The notes under the pieces: generated by a model
Told to the model about the DNA's origin: nothing
The model's input: the letters and a program-made list of their open reading frames with translations, nothing else
Databases searched by the model: none
Made by a program: the position numbers and the translations under genes
Shown here: one piece after another, positions 6,322 to 6,365 of the stretch
Layout: the number at the start of each line of letters is the position of its first letter
How positions within the stretch are numbered: the stretch's first letter is position 1
Assembly: GCA_934643535.1 (NCBI GenBank)
Contig: CAKUCE010000175.1
Coordinates: forward strand, 1 to 6,365
Source: an uncultured Clostridia bacterium
GTDB lineage: Bacteria; Bacillota; Clostridia; Christensenellales; Aristaeellaceae
Direction of reading: 5' to 3'
Length of the DNA: 6,365 bases

Positions 6322-6365
6322 TTGAAAAAGTTTCTGAAGCAGTACTGGTTTATTCTCAGCATGCT
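6322..6365 (+). CDS. Start of an unidentified protein, probably membrane or exported, C-terminus outside window
   Basis: Only 14 codons are visible, reading MKKFLKQYWFILSM from a TTG start. The lysine-rich beginning followed by a hydrophobic aromatic stretch suits a signal peptide or a first membrane helix. The start is supported by AAGGGGG (6307-6313) eight bases upstream and by a strong promoter at 6219-6247. An in-frame ATG at 6361 is an alternative but has no visible ribosome site. The gene is divergent from the permease and may share its control region. The function cannot be inferred from so little sequence. Confidence 0.6.
   Translation, partial: MKKFLKQYWFILSM

Overview
The window looks like a chromosomal piece of an anaerobic, carbohydrate-using Firmicute, probably of class Clostridia. 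This is inferred from the moderately GC-rich coding sequence, strong AGGAGG-type ribosome sites, GTG and TTG starts, classic hairpin-plus-U-tract terminators, a YesM-type sensor kinase, and two cytoplasmic-type glycosidases. The species cannot be named from the sequence.

Layout. Four genes lie on the minus strand; from right to left (their transcription direction) they are a DASS/ArsB-type (ion transporter superfamily) permease (4956-6095), a clan GH-A glycoside hydrolase with an extra C-terminal half (2899-4770), a YesM/LytS-type sensor histidine kinase (913-2733), and the first 232 codons of a GH130-like glycosidase or phosphorylase that runs off the left edge (1-698). At the right edge a divergent plus-strand gene starts with TTG at 6322; only 14 codons are visible. 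No tRNA, rRNA, CRISPR array or insertion sequence was seen.

Transcription. The minus-strand genes do not form one operon. The permease, the GH-A enzyme and the kinase each end in their own intrinsic terminator (4920-4945, 2849-2892, 871-903), and each has a sigma-A-like promoter upstream. The GH130-like gene has only a recognisable -10 box. The 6129-6321 gap holds two back-to-back promoters with a direct repeat between them.

How the genes may work together (inference). The two glycosidases lack signal peptides, so they would act in the cytoplasm on imported oligosaccharides. GH130 enzymes act on beta-mannosides and the GH-A protein resembles GH5-type enzymes, so beta-mannoside breakdown is a reasonable but unproven theme. 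The kinase between them probably senses an extracellular ligand and signals to an AraC-type response regulator that is not in this window. The permease shows no evident link to the sugar genes.

No clearly new biological system is visible. The points most worth a second look are the uncharacterised two-part GH-A enzyme, the monocistronic kinase without a partner, the atypical GH130-like protein, and the shared control region at the right edge.
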